Positions 36,106 to 47,200 of a stretch of 64,000 bases of DNA are shown piece after piece (within the stretch, counting starts at the first letter, position 1; each line of letters starts with the position of its first letter). The notes beneath the pieces were generated by a model. That model was not told the origin of the DNA and ran no database searches. It was given only the letters and a program-made list of their open reading frames with translations. The stretch comes from Paracentrotus lividus (lineage: Eukaryota; Echinodermata; Echinoidea; Camarodonta; Echinidae): assembly GCA_940671915.1 (NCBI GenBank), contig CALNVZ010003433.1:33791377-33855376 (forward strand). Direction: 5' to 3'. The position numbers and the translations under genes were made by a program.

Positions 36106-36674
36106 ATTTACATCAGCAATCACTAAAGAAAGCACTAAAAGTGCAAATGGTTCACTGAGTCCTTTAGAATTCTATTTTGATTTTCCATCTGAAAGCAGGT
36201 CAATGGACCAGTGTCCTTTGATAGATCCCTCAGATAGGACTTAGCCATGTGCCTCACCAGTGCAGCTGAGCTGCTTCCACACACGCATATATAACTCTTT
36301 TATAGCAGTCAGGAAAAATCAATTGGCAATCAATAAAAAAAAAATGTTTTCCATTTTTGAAAAGATCACTCAGCTCTTTATCAATCGTTTTTGTCTTGCA
36401 TCCATACATCAAATTTTATCTTTTCTCCAACTGCTTGAATCTGGCTTCTGAAAGTCAATCAATACAAAAAGTGGGTAAAAAATTAATCATACATGTCTTT
36501 CAGATAGGCAATATACATACAGTAAAAGATGAGATGAAATGGGTAGTGTTTACCCATCATATAATCATTTGTTAATATTGTTATAACTTTCCACACTTTA
36601 TATCAAATGATAGCTACAAAATCTTCTTGTTAAAACTTCACTTTCAATACTATTCAAACCTTCAACAGAAAATA

Positions 36675-37097
36675 CAGGGCGTCCCGAAAAGAACTATACA
36701 CTTTTGAAATGGCTGCCAAATGAAAAATATTTGATTTTAGGTAATGAAATTTAATTATGGAAATCAATTATCCCAACTTATATGACACCAAAAAGTCCGA
36801 AAATAAGTCACATAAATGAGCACGTACGTTTTGTAAAGGGTATGGAAATTAGTGCGCAGGAAGGCCCTACCAAGTTGTATGAAGAAAGTTATTTGAAGCT
36901 TATGGAATTGAGGATGATATCAGAATTACTGACTAAATGATAGAGTTGGGGTTGCTATAATGAAATTTGTGGAGGGATTACAATTTCATGCATGAGTGAA
37001 CAGGAATATATTCCTATTGTTGCATTGTAACTTTCCAAGGTATATTTAGTGAGGTCTTCAGTGGTGTGTCTAATCTCTCCCTCTTTTCTCTCCCTTC

Positions 37098-37135
<38 letters not shown>

Positions 37136-38259
37136 GTCTCATCCCCTCTGCTCCCTCCTCTCTTTCTTTCTCTCCCTGCTCCCTCCCTCTCTCTCTATCT
37201 TTCTCTTCTTTTGCATGGGTGTGTTTTTGAACATTCATATTCATGGCTTCTACTCCAAATATCTGACAACCTTCCTGCATCCCGGTCTACTCACATTTAC
37301 CCAAATTGGGATGGTGATGACAATCTATAATCTATCAATCATCAATCAGTCCACATAAATTAGACAATCAACACCCAGCTAGCAATCATTTAATCAACAG
37401 TGTACCAGCTCAAATGTTTCAACTAATCAATCAAGCATTACATCATCTTCATAAGTTATTTCATTCACCATGTCCAGTAAATCAATCACTCAATTGATCA
37501 ACCCAACCAACTATCCAGTCATTTTAGGCAATTGGACTTTGTAAAGAATATGGTACAGTGTAACACAATTTGTGAAATTACATGTCAGTCTTATTTCAGT
37601 TGAATTTTGTTCTTTTCGGTTTTACACTTGTTTCATCCATCCTGTAACAAAACAAAAAGGAGGGGAAAAAAAAAAAAAAAAGTCTGTACGTTCAATGCTC
37701 AACGTGTCCTCCTCCTCTTTCGATGCACAACCTGTTTTGTTGAAGAAAAAAAATGCCACTGATGTTGGACATTCAGACAATCCAAAAGATCATGAAAATG
37801 ATCATCAAAGGGATCAAAAATCTTACCTCCATCTCACTGTTCTGCACCATCGCTGACTACCACTACACACCACTGAAGACAACTTGGAAGGCTACAATGC
37901 TGTAAATAGGAAATACTATTCCTGTTCACTCATGCATGAAATCATAATCCCCAATTCTACAAATTTCTTTAGCAAACCCAACTCATCAAATTGATCAGTA
38001 ATTCTGCATATCATCCTCAATCCTAAGCTCAAATGACTTTCCTAATACAAATTGGTAGGGCAATTCTGGCACGCCTAATTTCCAATACCTTTACAAAAGT
38101 GAACGCTGCTCATTCAATGCATGATTATTTTCGGACTTTTTGTGTCATATGAAAGTTGGGATAATGAGCTTTCCATACATGAAATTTCGTTACCTAAAAT
38201 CAAATATTTTTCATTTGGCAGCCATTTCAAAAGTGTATAGTTCTTTTCGGGACGCCCTG
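36675..38259. mobile_element. 1.6 kb TA-flanked element with ~365 bp terminal inverted repeats
   Basis: The ends CAGGGCGTCCCGAAAAGAAC and its exact inverse are each flanked outside by TA, the target duplication used by Tc1/mariner-type elements. Arms run 36675-37036 and 37885-38259 and align almost throughout, with the outer ~80 bp almost identical. The centre (37040-37880) has a CT-rich microsatellite and no transposase ORF, so it is non-autonomous. Confidence 0.85.
37078..37208 (+). repeat. CT-rich microsatellite inside the TA-flanked element
   Basis: CT and CCCT units. The Ser/Leu and Arg/Glu ORFs across it are low-complexity products. Confidence 0.9.
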
Positions 38260-38499
38260 TATAATCAAATATCTAATCTGTGAAATATTTGTGTTTTAAT
38301 TTAGCTTTAGCAGAGATGTATAAGGGGTCACATAGAAGTTTTGAAAGTGGAAGGGGGGGCGAACATAATTTGACAGTCATTATCATGTTTTTGAACATGT
38401 TTACTGAATATAAATGTGGATTACATGCCCCCCCCCCAACTCCAGGATCCTGGTGTATGATTATATTCTATCATTTGACCTCTTGCAAATGGTCATATT

Positions 38500-38686
38500 C
38501 AAACGTGAGTGACACGACATTTGGACTGATAGGAGGGTGCATATCTTTGCACTTGTAGGTTATGAATGGATCATGACTACCATATTATGTATCATGTAGA
38601 AGTGGCATATGACATTACCAGTTGGATTTGAATTTTACAATTGGTCCTGGAAATTATGATAAAAAAACAGTGTGTGAGTGACACGA

Positions 38687-38736
<50 letters not shown>

Positions 38737-38935
38737 CATGGGTTTCTGACCATCATTGGTTATGGTTGGATTTGTGCCCAAGTAGATCTCTAAGGGTACC
38801 AAAGTGCTGGTATATGTACATGAATAGTGTACCTCTCTGACATTTATTGTCCTTATCAATCATTCCCTCTCTGTGGAGAATGGTCCACCTCTATGTGTCG
38901 TGAGTGACACAACATCCAAAACGTGAGTGACACGA
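38500..38935 (+). repeat. Interspersed GTGAGTGACACGAC motif
   Basis: GTGAGTGACACGAC occurs at about 38503, 38674 and 38920, with a one-base variant near 38899, in otherwise unrelated sequence. An A run of about 46 bases lies at 38688-38734. Confidence 0.7.
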
Positions 38936-39415
38936 CCAGTGCCTTAAATGCAACTATTCAAGTAAATAACCAGACCAAAATTACCTGTGTGTACATGTAT
39001 ATGCCATGTTAGAGTAGTCCATGAAAATTACTTCAAGCAAAAAAAATATGAAAGAAGTCACTATATATAAGAATAAAGAGGCATTTAAAGCACCATAGTC
39101 CCATATGTGCAAATTCTTGTTTGATCATTATTCAGCATAAGAAAACTGCATCACATAATGTTTGAACTTAAATAATTGGTTTTATTGTAAAGAAGCCTTT
39201 GTGTTGATTTCAGATCTTAATTTGCATTTTCAATGGCACAGCGCCACATTAAAATTTCAGCTAAATGCCCCACTTAGTTTGAATATGACCAAATATATTA
39301 TGTGTATAAAAGGTCAAACAAACTGTAGTTCCTCAATTTTGTAAAGCCCAGTTACGTTACCGTTTTTCTCCTAAAAATATTAATCTATTGTCTTATAAAA
39401 TATTAATTAACTTAC

Positions 39416-39520
39416 CTAGTCTCTTTGAATAAGCATCTAATCTGAGGGCAGCCTGTTCCAGACTGGTAACACTCTCTTCAACCTGATCAATCTGATCCAA
39501 GTAGGGCTGAAGGCTTTGGT
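39416..39520 (-). CDS. BLOC1S2: BLOC1S2 exon 4
   Basis: 105 bp after acceptor TTCTAG. Encodes [17 protein letters not shown] and [15 protein letters not shown]; donor GTAAGT leaves one base, so a further short exon is required. Confidence 0.93.
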
Positions 39521-42072
39521 CTAGAAAAGAGAAATGACAACAATCTCAAATCTAGTCTTTGTATACATGTAAACTTATTCAACATATTTTAAAATAGACA
39601 CTGTAATTACTGGTTAAATCTTTTAAAATTAGAAATAATCACGCTTAAGAATCACTAATTTCCCATAAAATGATGGAATTGTACATAAAAACAATATTTG
39701 GATCTTCCTTTATACTAAACATAAGATTTCCTCATGACTATTACTTTAGTTTGAGTGGTTTCCTTGATTTTCCCCCGATACAAGATACAGGAAATAAAGC
39801 CCTGACTTCAGCTGAGCTCTCCTGGGCCCCGTAACACAAAAGTTAGCAATTGATTGCAAATTTGGAAGAACTACTCTGATTGGCTGCTGGTCAGTCTTTT
39901 GAACCAAAAGTGTGTGTAACAACGATCTTGATTGGCTATTGCCACTTAGCGATTGATTGCAAATCTTTGTGTTACGGGGCCCAGATAAGGCTTTGTTCGT
40001 GTGTTGCCAGAAAATAACTTACCATGAATTAATTACAAAATGATTCATCTCAATGATTTGTCATGTTTCAGGTATAGGTTCAAAAGCTGTACCCAAAACA
40101 TGAAAAAAAAAATGAGATTAATCTTTTAATAATTTATGGTAAATTATTTGTCGCTAGCACAGGGGGCAAAGTTACAAAATAGCTTGGACCTGTCCAATGA
40201 TTTACCTCATGTGGGTCAAGGATGACACAATGCAGTTCAATGCCTTGTTAAAGAACATACAATCAAAACTGTCTGGGTAGCCCCATTCTATAAAGGTCAT
40301 CTGTCTATAAGTGGTCACCTATTGTCACCCACTAAGAAGAAATGTGTGTTGCAGAACCCAATGGCGGATCCAGGTGGGGCCACAGGGGACGCACAAAGCT
40401 TTAATTTTGTAAAGTGTCCGGACCCCAAAACCACCATTCTACATGTAATCTGAACATTTTGGCAGCCCCCCCCCCCTATTTTCAAATTGTGGGTCCGTCA
40501 CTGAGAACCTGTAAATGCCACCTGTCTACAATGGTTAACTTTCTGTTTCCATACTTTTAAAAAGCCATGCAATTCTTACACTTATTCTGCAGACCAGTCA
40601 TAGAATCTCCTATCTGCAATGCAATGTTTCTCATGTCTGCATACTTCTTTGCTGTCATCATGTTCATCTGTTCTAGAAGCTTGTAATCCTCAGCAGTAGC
40701 TGAAAAGATAATTGCATAAATATGGTTAGCGATATTCAAATCACTCATTCATCTTTACTTTTCTTTCTTTTTCTTTTTTTTTTTTTTTTTTGGGGGGGGG
40801 CATCTTTCAAAAAGAATGAAGATCATTCAATAACAAAACTAAGTATATGCAACATGTAGTTTTTTTTTTATTATCCATCATCTTATATACTTACAAATTT
40901 AATTATTTATTCAGCATTTTTAAAACAGGTTAGCCAGGTATGTAGGTATCAAATGGATTTGAAGAGTATTCTCGTTATTATATATATATTGGGACAATTT
41001 TTCTGGGTGAAAAATTTGATAAGTGCCAATAGAGATTGGAAATATTTTGCAATTTCAATAACTGCTAACAAATTGTGTCTGCAAGTCTGGCCTAAAAGCT
41101 GTTATTCCACATCTAAATCTCAAATCCATTAGATAAGAGTGCATGATCTAAAATGCAATTAACACTTCAAGGTGTTCTTTTGATTAACAAAAGCAGAAGG
41201 GCCTTAGTTAATGTTTAATGCCCTTCTGGTTATCAACAGAGCAGTAGAGGATCATTGATGAAGAGACTGAATACAAACATGTATGTTACCTCCGAGATCA
41301 CCCTGAAGATAAGCAGTCATCTTCTGAAACATATCTCTTGTCAGTTCTGCTATGTCTGCATTGTCTTCTGCTACCACTTCTTGAGCTGTCTCAACGGCAG
41401 CATCTGTACTTTCTTTCCTTTCTGGAGATGGAAACAGAAACAAACTAAATTGCAGGATGACAATTCAAATTGAGTGACTTTGTTCTGTCAAATGTTTGTT
41501 TCACTTTACTTCCTGTTCTACAATATAATATAGCCTATTTAACTATTTGTCTGTGCGTACACTACCCAGTCTGTTGTTTGGACAAGAAAGGCAATTTCCA
41601 GAATTTTGCATGCAATATTTCATTAATAATCAATTAAATGTTGCCATGTGATGTTGCTCAATATTAGTAAAGTTTAAGAAAAATAACAGAAAAGTCTCAA
41701 GAAGAATTAATATTTCTGCTTTTTTAATGTATAGAGTCTAGACAGAAATCTAGATCTAGAAATCTAGACTTCGTAAAATTCAAATTATGAAATGGAAAAG
41801 GTTTTATTTTCACTTCCCATGCTTCCAGTTCAACAAAGCTGCAAAGGAAAAAAGATGCATAGATTTTATTAAATTCAAAAGGAAGAGAAGTGCAGTCACA
41901 GACCTTAATCTATTTACATTTTTACTAGGCCATGCAAGGTCAAAGAAGAACAATAACACCAATGGCAATGATTTACAACAGAACAACCCAACAACGTCAA
42001 AATAATTTATGGGCAATGGCATGGCATATCAGGTCTACGGTATAAGTTAGATCTATGCTTCCCCCCCCCCCC

Positions 42073-42107
<35 letters not shown>

Positions 42108-42477
42108 ATCCATGTATCGTACTAGATTATTTGTTCAATTTATGATTTTGTCTTCTGAATTCTCACATTTTCTCTCTCAATTTCATTAATACACGCACTT
42201 TACAGCCCTTTCCAGTCATCATCATGAACGACCGGGCAGGGGCGGGGATCCTCGACCCTGATGAGTCGAGGCGGAGTCGAGGGTTCTCTCGCTCGAAACA
42301 GAGCCTGGCCTAGCTGAGTGAATGTTTTTTTTTATTACCTTTTCTTTCACCCTCCTCTGCATCTGGAGAAAGATTCGTAGCGTTGATATTTGTTTCATGA
42401 ATGGAGGATGAGGTTCCGTCTCCAGATGCAGTTTGTGTCTCGTCAACACTCTCCAAAGTGCTTTGTTTGTCCGACAT
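39416..42477 (-). CDS. BLOC1S2: BLOC-1 subunit 2 (BLOC1S2), last short exon not seen
   Basis: Four exons in consistent phase: 42477-42339, 41421-41290, 40699-40580 and 39520-39416, giving 165 residues so far. BLOC1S2 is a small coiled-coil subunit shared by the BLOC-1 and BORC complexes, which act on the cytosolic face of endosomes and lysosomes in cargo sorting and lysosome positioning. After a variable ~60-residue acidic N-terminus, the conserved core reads [20 protein letters not shown], then [29 protein letters not shown] and [15 protein letters not shown]. Heptad-like spacing fits the expected coiled coil. Vertebrate proteins continue about ten basic residues further; that exon should lie left of 39416 but I could not identify it. 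Start chosen at the ATG before SDKQ; an earlier in-frame ATG at 42561 exists. TXNDC9 diverges from it about 1.6 kb away. Confidence 0.92.
39824..39982. mobile_element. MITE with GGGCCCCGTAACACAAA ends (BLOC1S2 intron)
   Basis: TGGGCCCCGTAACACAAA and TTTGTGTTACGGGGCCCA are perfectly inverted. Inner arms GCAATTGATTGCAAAT and GCGATTGATTGCAAAT also pair. It lies in the intron between exons 3 and 4. Confidence 0.85.
40361..40503. mobile_element. GGATCC-family element (BLOC1S2 intron)
   Basis: AATGGCGGATCCAGGTGGGG at the left and GTGGGTCCGTCACTGAG at the right, with a C run inside the right end. Confidence 0.65.
40580..40699 (-). CDS. BLOC1S2: BLOC1S2 exon 3
   Basis: 120 bp after acceptor TTTCAG. 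Encodes [19 protein letters not shown] and [12 protein letters not shown]; donor GTAAGA splits a Tyr codon. Confidence 0.93.
41290..41421 (-). CDS. BLOC1S2: BLOC1S2 exon 2
   Basis: 132 bp after acceptor TCTCCAG. Encodes [10 protein letters not shown] and the conserved [16 protein letters not shown]; donor GTAACA. Confidence 0.93.
42070..42104 (+). repeat. C run followed by a ~28-base A run
   Basis: Homopolymers in BLOC1S2 intron 1. The A run could be the tail of an unrecognised short retroelement. Confidence 0.9.
42339..42477 (-). CDS. BLOC1S2: BLOC1S2 exon 1
   Basis: 46 codons plus one base. Ser/Thr/Glu-rich leader beginning [13 protein letters not shown]; donor GTAATA. Confidence 0.85.
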
Positions 42478-42643
42478 TATGATTTTTTTCCGTGGGCATG
42501 AAGGTCTCCAAATTTCGCGATCTCTCGACCAGCCGCTGCTCTCGACTGAAGTTCCCGACACAAATTGAAGAAACTCAAATTGTACGGTACCCTTGATGTA
42601 AAAATGGTTTATATTCTCTTGAAAGAAGAACCGTCTAACAGAC

Positions 42644-42885
42644 TAGTGCCCTGTAACACAAAGACTTACGATCGATTAAAAGTTACGATTGATATTTTCT
42701 CGTTAGCCTCTTTTGGAAACCAGGTACAGTGATATATTAGGATTTGGATATGATTAAGAGTAGGGTTAGGGCTAGAGTTAGGATTAAGATCATCAATTTT
42801 GGAGCATCCTGTCCATGATGAGGCTATACCAAGAAAAAATCAATCGTAACTTTTTATCAATCGTAAGTCTTTGTGGTACACCCCA
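42644..42885. mobile_element. Palindromic element M4, uninterrupted copy
   Basis: CTAGTGCCCTGTAACACAAAG, then ACTTACGATCGATTAAAAGTTACGATTG, mirrored by CAATCGTAACTTTTTATCAATCGTAAGTC and TTTGTGGTACACCCC. It lies between BLOC1S2 and TXNDC9, about 165 bp upstream of the BLOC1S2 ATG. Confidence 0.8.
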
Positions 42886-42904
42886 TAGTTCTCTGTTGTT
42901 GTCT

Positions 42905-43110
42905 ATCACACATGGGCTAAACCACCCGGCGGGCTAAAACCATTTTATCTCCTAGCTATTTGGTATAATTTCCACTAACCCATCACTCGGTCTAATAGCC
43001 ATTTCATCGATTATTCCCAAATGAGAACAATTGGACATAAATTATGCAAAACGGCAATTAGACCCAAAATGCGATTGGACGAAGCAGTAGACCAAGTGGC
43101 AATATTGCAA
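42905..43110. mobile_element. Palindromic TCTAATTGCC-family element, copy 1
   Basis: Repeated words such as GGTCTAATAGCC and inverted GGCAATTAGACCC and AGACCAAGTGGCAAT. A longer relative lies at 45560-45975. Confidence 0.65.
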
Positions 43111-43449
43111 GTGTAAAATCATATCTCAGAACAGACTGTACTCAAACCCAGGGTGGGGTTCAGAAATTAAACTTTAAAAAAAAAATTATTAATTAGGCCT
43201 ATAAGGCTGTCCTGAAGTCAAGGAATTTGGGACCGTTTTTGTTTTGTTTTCACATTTTGAAGGGGAAAAGTAGATATTAAATAAAGCATGATGAACGGAA
43301 AACCTTCCCTTAATGATGATACTTATACTAATTACCAATTTTATTTGGTTGCATGTTTGATTGACCCAAGTATAATTTTAGTGAATAATTGGTATAAAAA
43401 CGTTCAGAATATTAGATCATAGTTTTTTACTTGAAAATTTTGGAGAGGC

Positions 43450-43800
43450 ACTAATGCGGCACCCAAGCCCCCACCCCCCCCCCCCTTCGCCATGCAGTCA
43501 AAACGTCCAAAAAGGAGCTGGGCAAAAAAAATACAAAATATGTTGTTTCTCAGGTTATATGCTCATTTTTCTTCTCCATTCTTCGATTTGCCCGCTCCCC
43601 CTCTCAGCAAGGGGGGGGGGGGGGGGCGGGGGGAGCCGGGGATTGGGAAATAGCTAGATAGTAGTGGGTTTATAGCCTAGGGAACGGGTTCCAGGAGAGG
43701 GGTCCGAGCCCTCTCCCGCATGTGAACCTTTTCAAATAAAAAGAGAAAAGTTAATACAAAAAAAAAAAGTTCATAGGCCTACATGATTTGAGATTTAATT
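43450..43800. other. TXNDC9 upstream region with C and G runs
   Basis: C run at 43473-43485 and G run at 43611-43626 within poorly conserved sequence. No gene seen. Confidence 0.45.
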
Positions 43801-44031
43801 GGTCATTGAATTTTATCAGGACTCGATATGCGAGCGTTAGATTTTACGATCGACGGAATATATTGAGCTACAACTTCAGTTTAAAACAGTCGCGAATTTT
43901 ATTGAGTGAGTCTTTTTAAATTTTGTGTATTTTGTTCAAATCTGTTTATGTTAATGAATATCTAGAGGGTATTTAACATGTGATATTATTATATGTGATA
44001 TATTGATATAAAATTACCTATTTTCTTCTAG

Positions 44032-44230
44032 GATAAAGGCTCAGTATCAAAGGATTGCACTGCCGAGAGCTGTGACGATATATCTAACCCAGTCCCATAT
44101 ACTGAAATTGGTGTTGGATAAGGACAATAATTTGGAAACCATGGATACAGACGCCGGCGAAGCAAGTGGATCGGGATATGTTGGGAGAGATACAGAGAAA
44201 GATTGTGATGATGGATTTGTTGATGAAGAT
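44032..44230 (+). CDS. TXNDC9: TXNDC9 first coding exon with 5' UTR
   Basis: Acceptor TTCTAG at 44026-44031 shows an upstream UTR exon. ATG at 44141 sits in ACCATGG, a good Kozak context. 30 codons end in VDED before donor GTAAGT. Confidence 0.85.
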
Positions 44231-47200
44231 GTAAGTATCTAAAATATGAAGTATTGTTTAAGCCAAGATGCTAGATGTATCAAAAGTTCTAACGTTAGAC
44301 AATACTGACACTAGTGACAGTGACAATAGTACTGTATAAGCCAATATTTTCGCGTCCAGATATTTTCGCGATTTTGGACTAGTTGGGGAAATTCGCGGGA
44401 GCAAAATTTCGCGATTTTGGTGATGACTTCTTTACTATAAATAGCCTTGTACTAAGGTGGAAATTTTCGCGATGACCAACTCGCGAAATTCGCGAAAATA
44501 AAGTCATCGCGAAAATAACCACTTATACAGTAAGCCTATCTCATTTGATTTAACAGTTAGAATCTATGTTAACGTTAGAGTCTAACGATAGAGTCTAGAT
44601 TCTTCTAGATCTAACTTAGGCTTCTAGAGTCTATAATATATATAATCAAATGAAACAAATAGTAAAAAAAAATGCATATCTTGTAAACATAGCAAAAGTA
44701 TGAGCACTGTTGTTACTATTAAACGTCACCTATTTTCCTGTAAGAGATGTATCCCTACCTAGTAAGAAGAATTATACCTTGTTCTAGAACTTCTTCTTCT
44801 TTTGTCTCCTACTTCAGGGCTGTGTCCTTCAGTCTTAAAGATTAAAATCTTGATGATGCTAATAATATTCACTATTTTAAAGGGGAAGTTATCCCTGTAA
44901 TTAAACAAAAATAAGCTCCAACTTTTATCGTCCAAAACAAAGGTGAAACAGACATTCTTTTTGTCCTGTTGATTTTGGGCACAGCAGCCACTGAGCAGTG
45001 CCAGATTGACGTTGCTCTACCCCTTTTTTGTTGAACGCGAAACAGGGAAGCAGCAACTCCCATCTTTTAAGATCTTTAGGTATGGCTGGGACGGGATCGA
45101 ACCCACGACTATGAGGCGGACACTTATCCAAAAAGCCTTCACAACAGTCTTTTTAGGTGGCTTTGAAAAAAGAAAGAAAAAAAAAGAGAAAAAGAAAAAA
45201 ATAAAAGTAAAATATGAGTGAAGGTTTGAAGAAAATTGACTGAAGAATAACAAAGTTATAAATTTTTTAAGTTTTGATTTTGTGACTTCACATGTAAGCT
45301 GCTCTCCTTTAGCCTATGTTGTGTAATGTTTATAAATTTCATTAATTGCCCTTCTTTCAGAAGAATACTAATTAATTCACCTAGTCTCTAGATAATTCAT
45401 CATACCAATGTAAATATACATGGCTCTTTTAGTAGATTTTCTTGAAACCTTCACTCATATTTTTCTCCTTCTTTCAAAGCTAATTAGATTCCTGTGTGAA
45501 CTTAGTTCTTAAATAATACATTGACCTAAATTAATTGGTTTATATCCACTTTGTCTAACAGCAGTAGGTCCAATTCTCTGATTGTCTAATCACATCATGG
45601 GCTAAACCCACTTGGTGTACTAACAATTTGGTCTTATTTCCCCATGCTCTATGACATAGATCTACTTGGTCTAATTCTCAATTGGTCCAATGACCACTTG
45701 GTCTAATTGCCAGTTTATCTAATAGCCAAAATGTCTTATGGCATTTTCATCTAAATCCCAAATGAATATTTGATCTATTATCAGTTTGTTACATGAATTG
45801 ACTAAGTGGTGTTAGACTATTGGACATTAGACATTAGACAAGATGACTTGGAAATTAGACAAAATGGTAAATGGGCAAACTGACAGTTAGACCAAAAGGT
45901 AATTAGACAGAGTGGTTGTAGACGTAATGGAATAAGACCATGTGGGATGATACTAAACAGGCATTAGTCAAATTGGTTTTAGACCAAATGGCAATTTATC
46001 AATTAATCTCTTGCATTTCAAATGGACAGGAGCTGTTTGACGAGCTTGAGAATGAAGACATTCCGAGAAGTATCCGAGAAGCTAGGATGAATCAGATGAA
46101 GAGAGAAGCTGAAGCTGCCAGGGCTATGGAAGATCAGGGACTTGGTCTTTATACGTGAGTACATGACAAAATCAAATACAGTGGAAACTCGTTATAACAA
46201 GGTCCTAGGACCATAGAAGTTACCTTGTTATATCGGGGATCTCGTTATATCAGGGTAAAAAAAACCCAAAAGAATACAAAGAGCTGGGACCAGCAAAATT
46301 ACCCCGTTATATGATCTGGTTATAATGAATTTCCACTGTATACAGTAGAGGACCTAGCATCGGCTCTGACAAAGGATTTTATCAGCTTATGCACAAGCAT
46401 AGTATAAATGTAGCCACTATTATCCCCAGACAATTGGGCCGATTAAATCCTATGTTAGAGCCGATTTTGTATTTGTGTCTGTATAGGGGTCCAGGGCGAT
46501 TTGCCCACTGTATTGCCAAAAAAGCACTCTGAAAATCACATCGGTGCTAGCGTTAATAGATGTAGTTGATTCTCCTCATAGGGTATAAAGCTTAACATGA
46601 CTTATTAGTATAAAAAGTTAAATGCAGTCAGGCTTGAAGAGTTGCCCCCTTCCCCAAATAAATGTTATAATATTATAATCTTTTCCATCAGTGAGATAGA
46701 TATAGAAGGAGATGTACTGAAAATGCCTTCTACATTTAACAATTGATCCCTTACTTTTAATTTCTCCCCTCCCTCTCTCTCCCTCATTTTACTTAGAATT
46801 TCTTTTTTCTCTAACTTATTTTGCATTTCTGTTCAGACTTGGCCCTCATTTTTCTCCAATCTTCAAACTCCATTATCCTGACAATCAATGAGATAAAAAA
46901 AGAAGATGTTGTAAAAATCACCATACTGTTATCACTCCTACATCAATCCATGGGTCTACCTAATCAATTTATTCTTCGCCCTCTCTCCGTGCCCTCCCCT
47001 TTCTCCCCTCGCTCTCGTGCTCACTAATGTTGCATTCCGGTTGAGATTGTTTCTCCTTTTCTTTCCTGTCTCTCAATTTCTGTGTATCAGCGAGATAGAA
47101 AAAGAAGAAGACGTTCTGAAGATGACCACAACCATTCCAAGGATCATCATTCACTTCTACCACACAGACTTCAGAAGGTGTAGCATCATGGACAAACATT

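Noticed and set aside
37014..37358. Ser/Leu-rich and Arg/Glu-rich ORFs
   Set aside because: Products of the CT-rich microsatellite inside the TA-flanked element.
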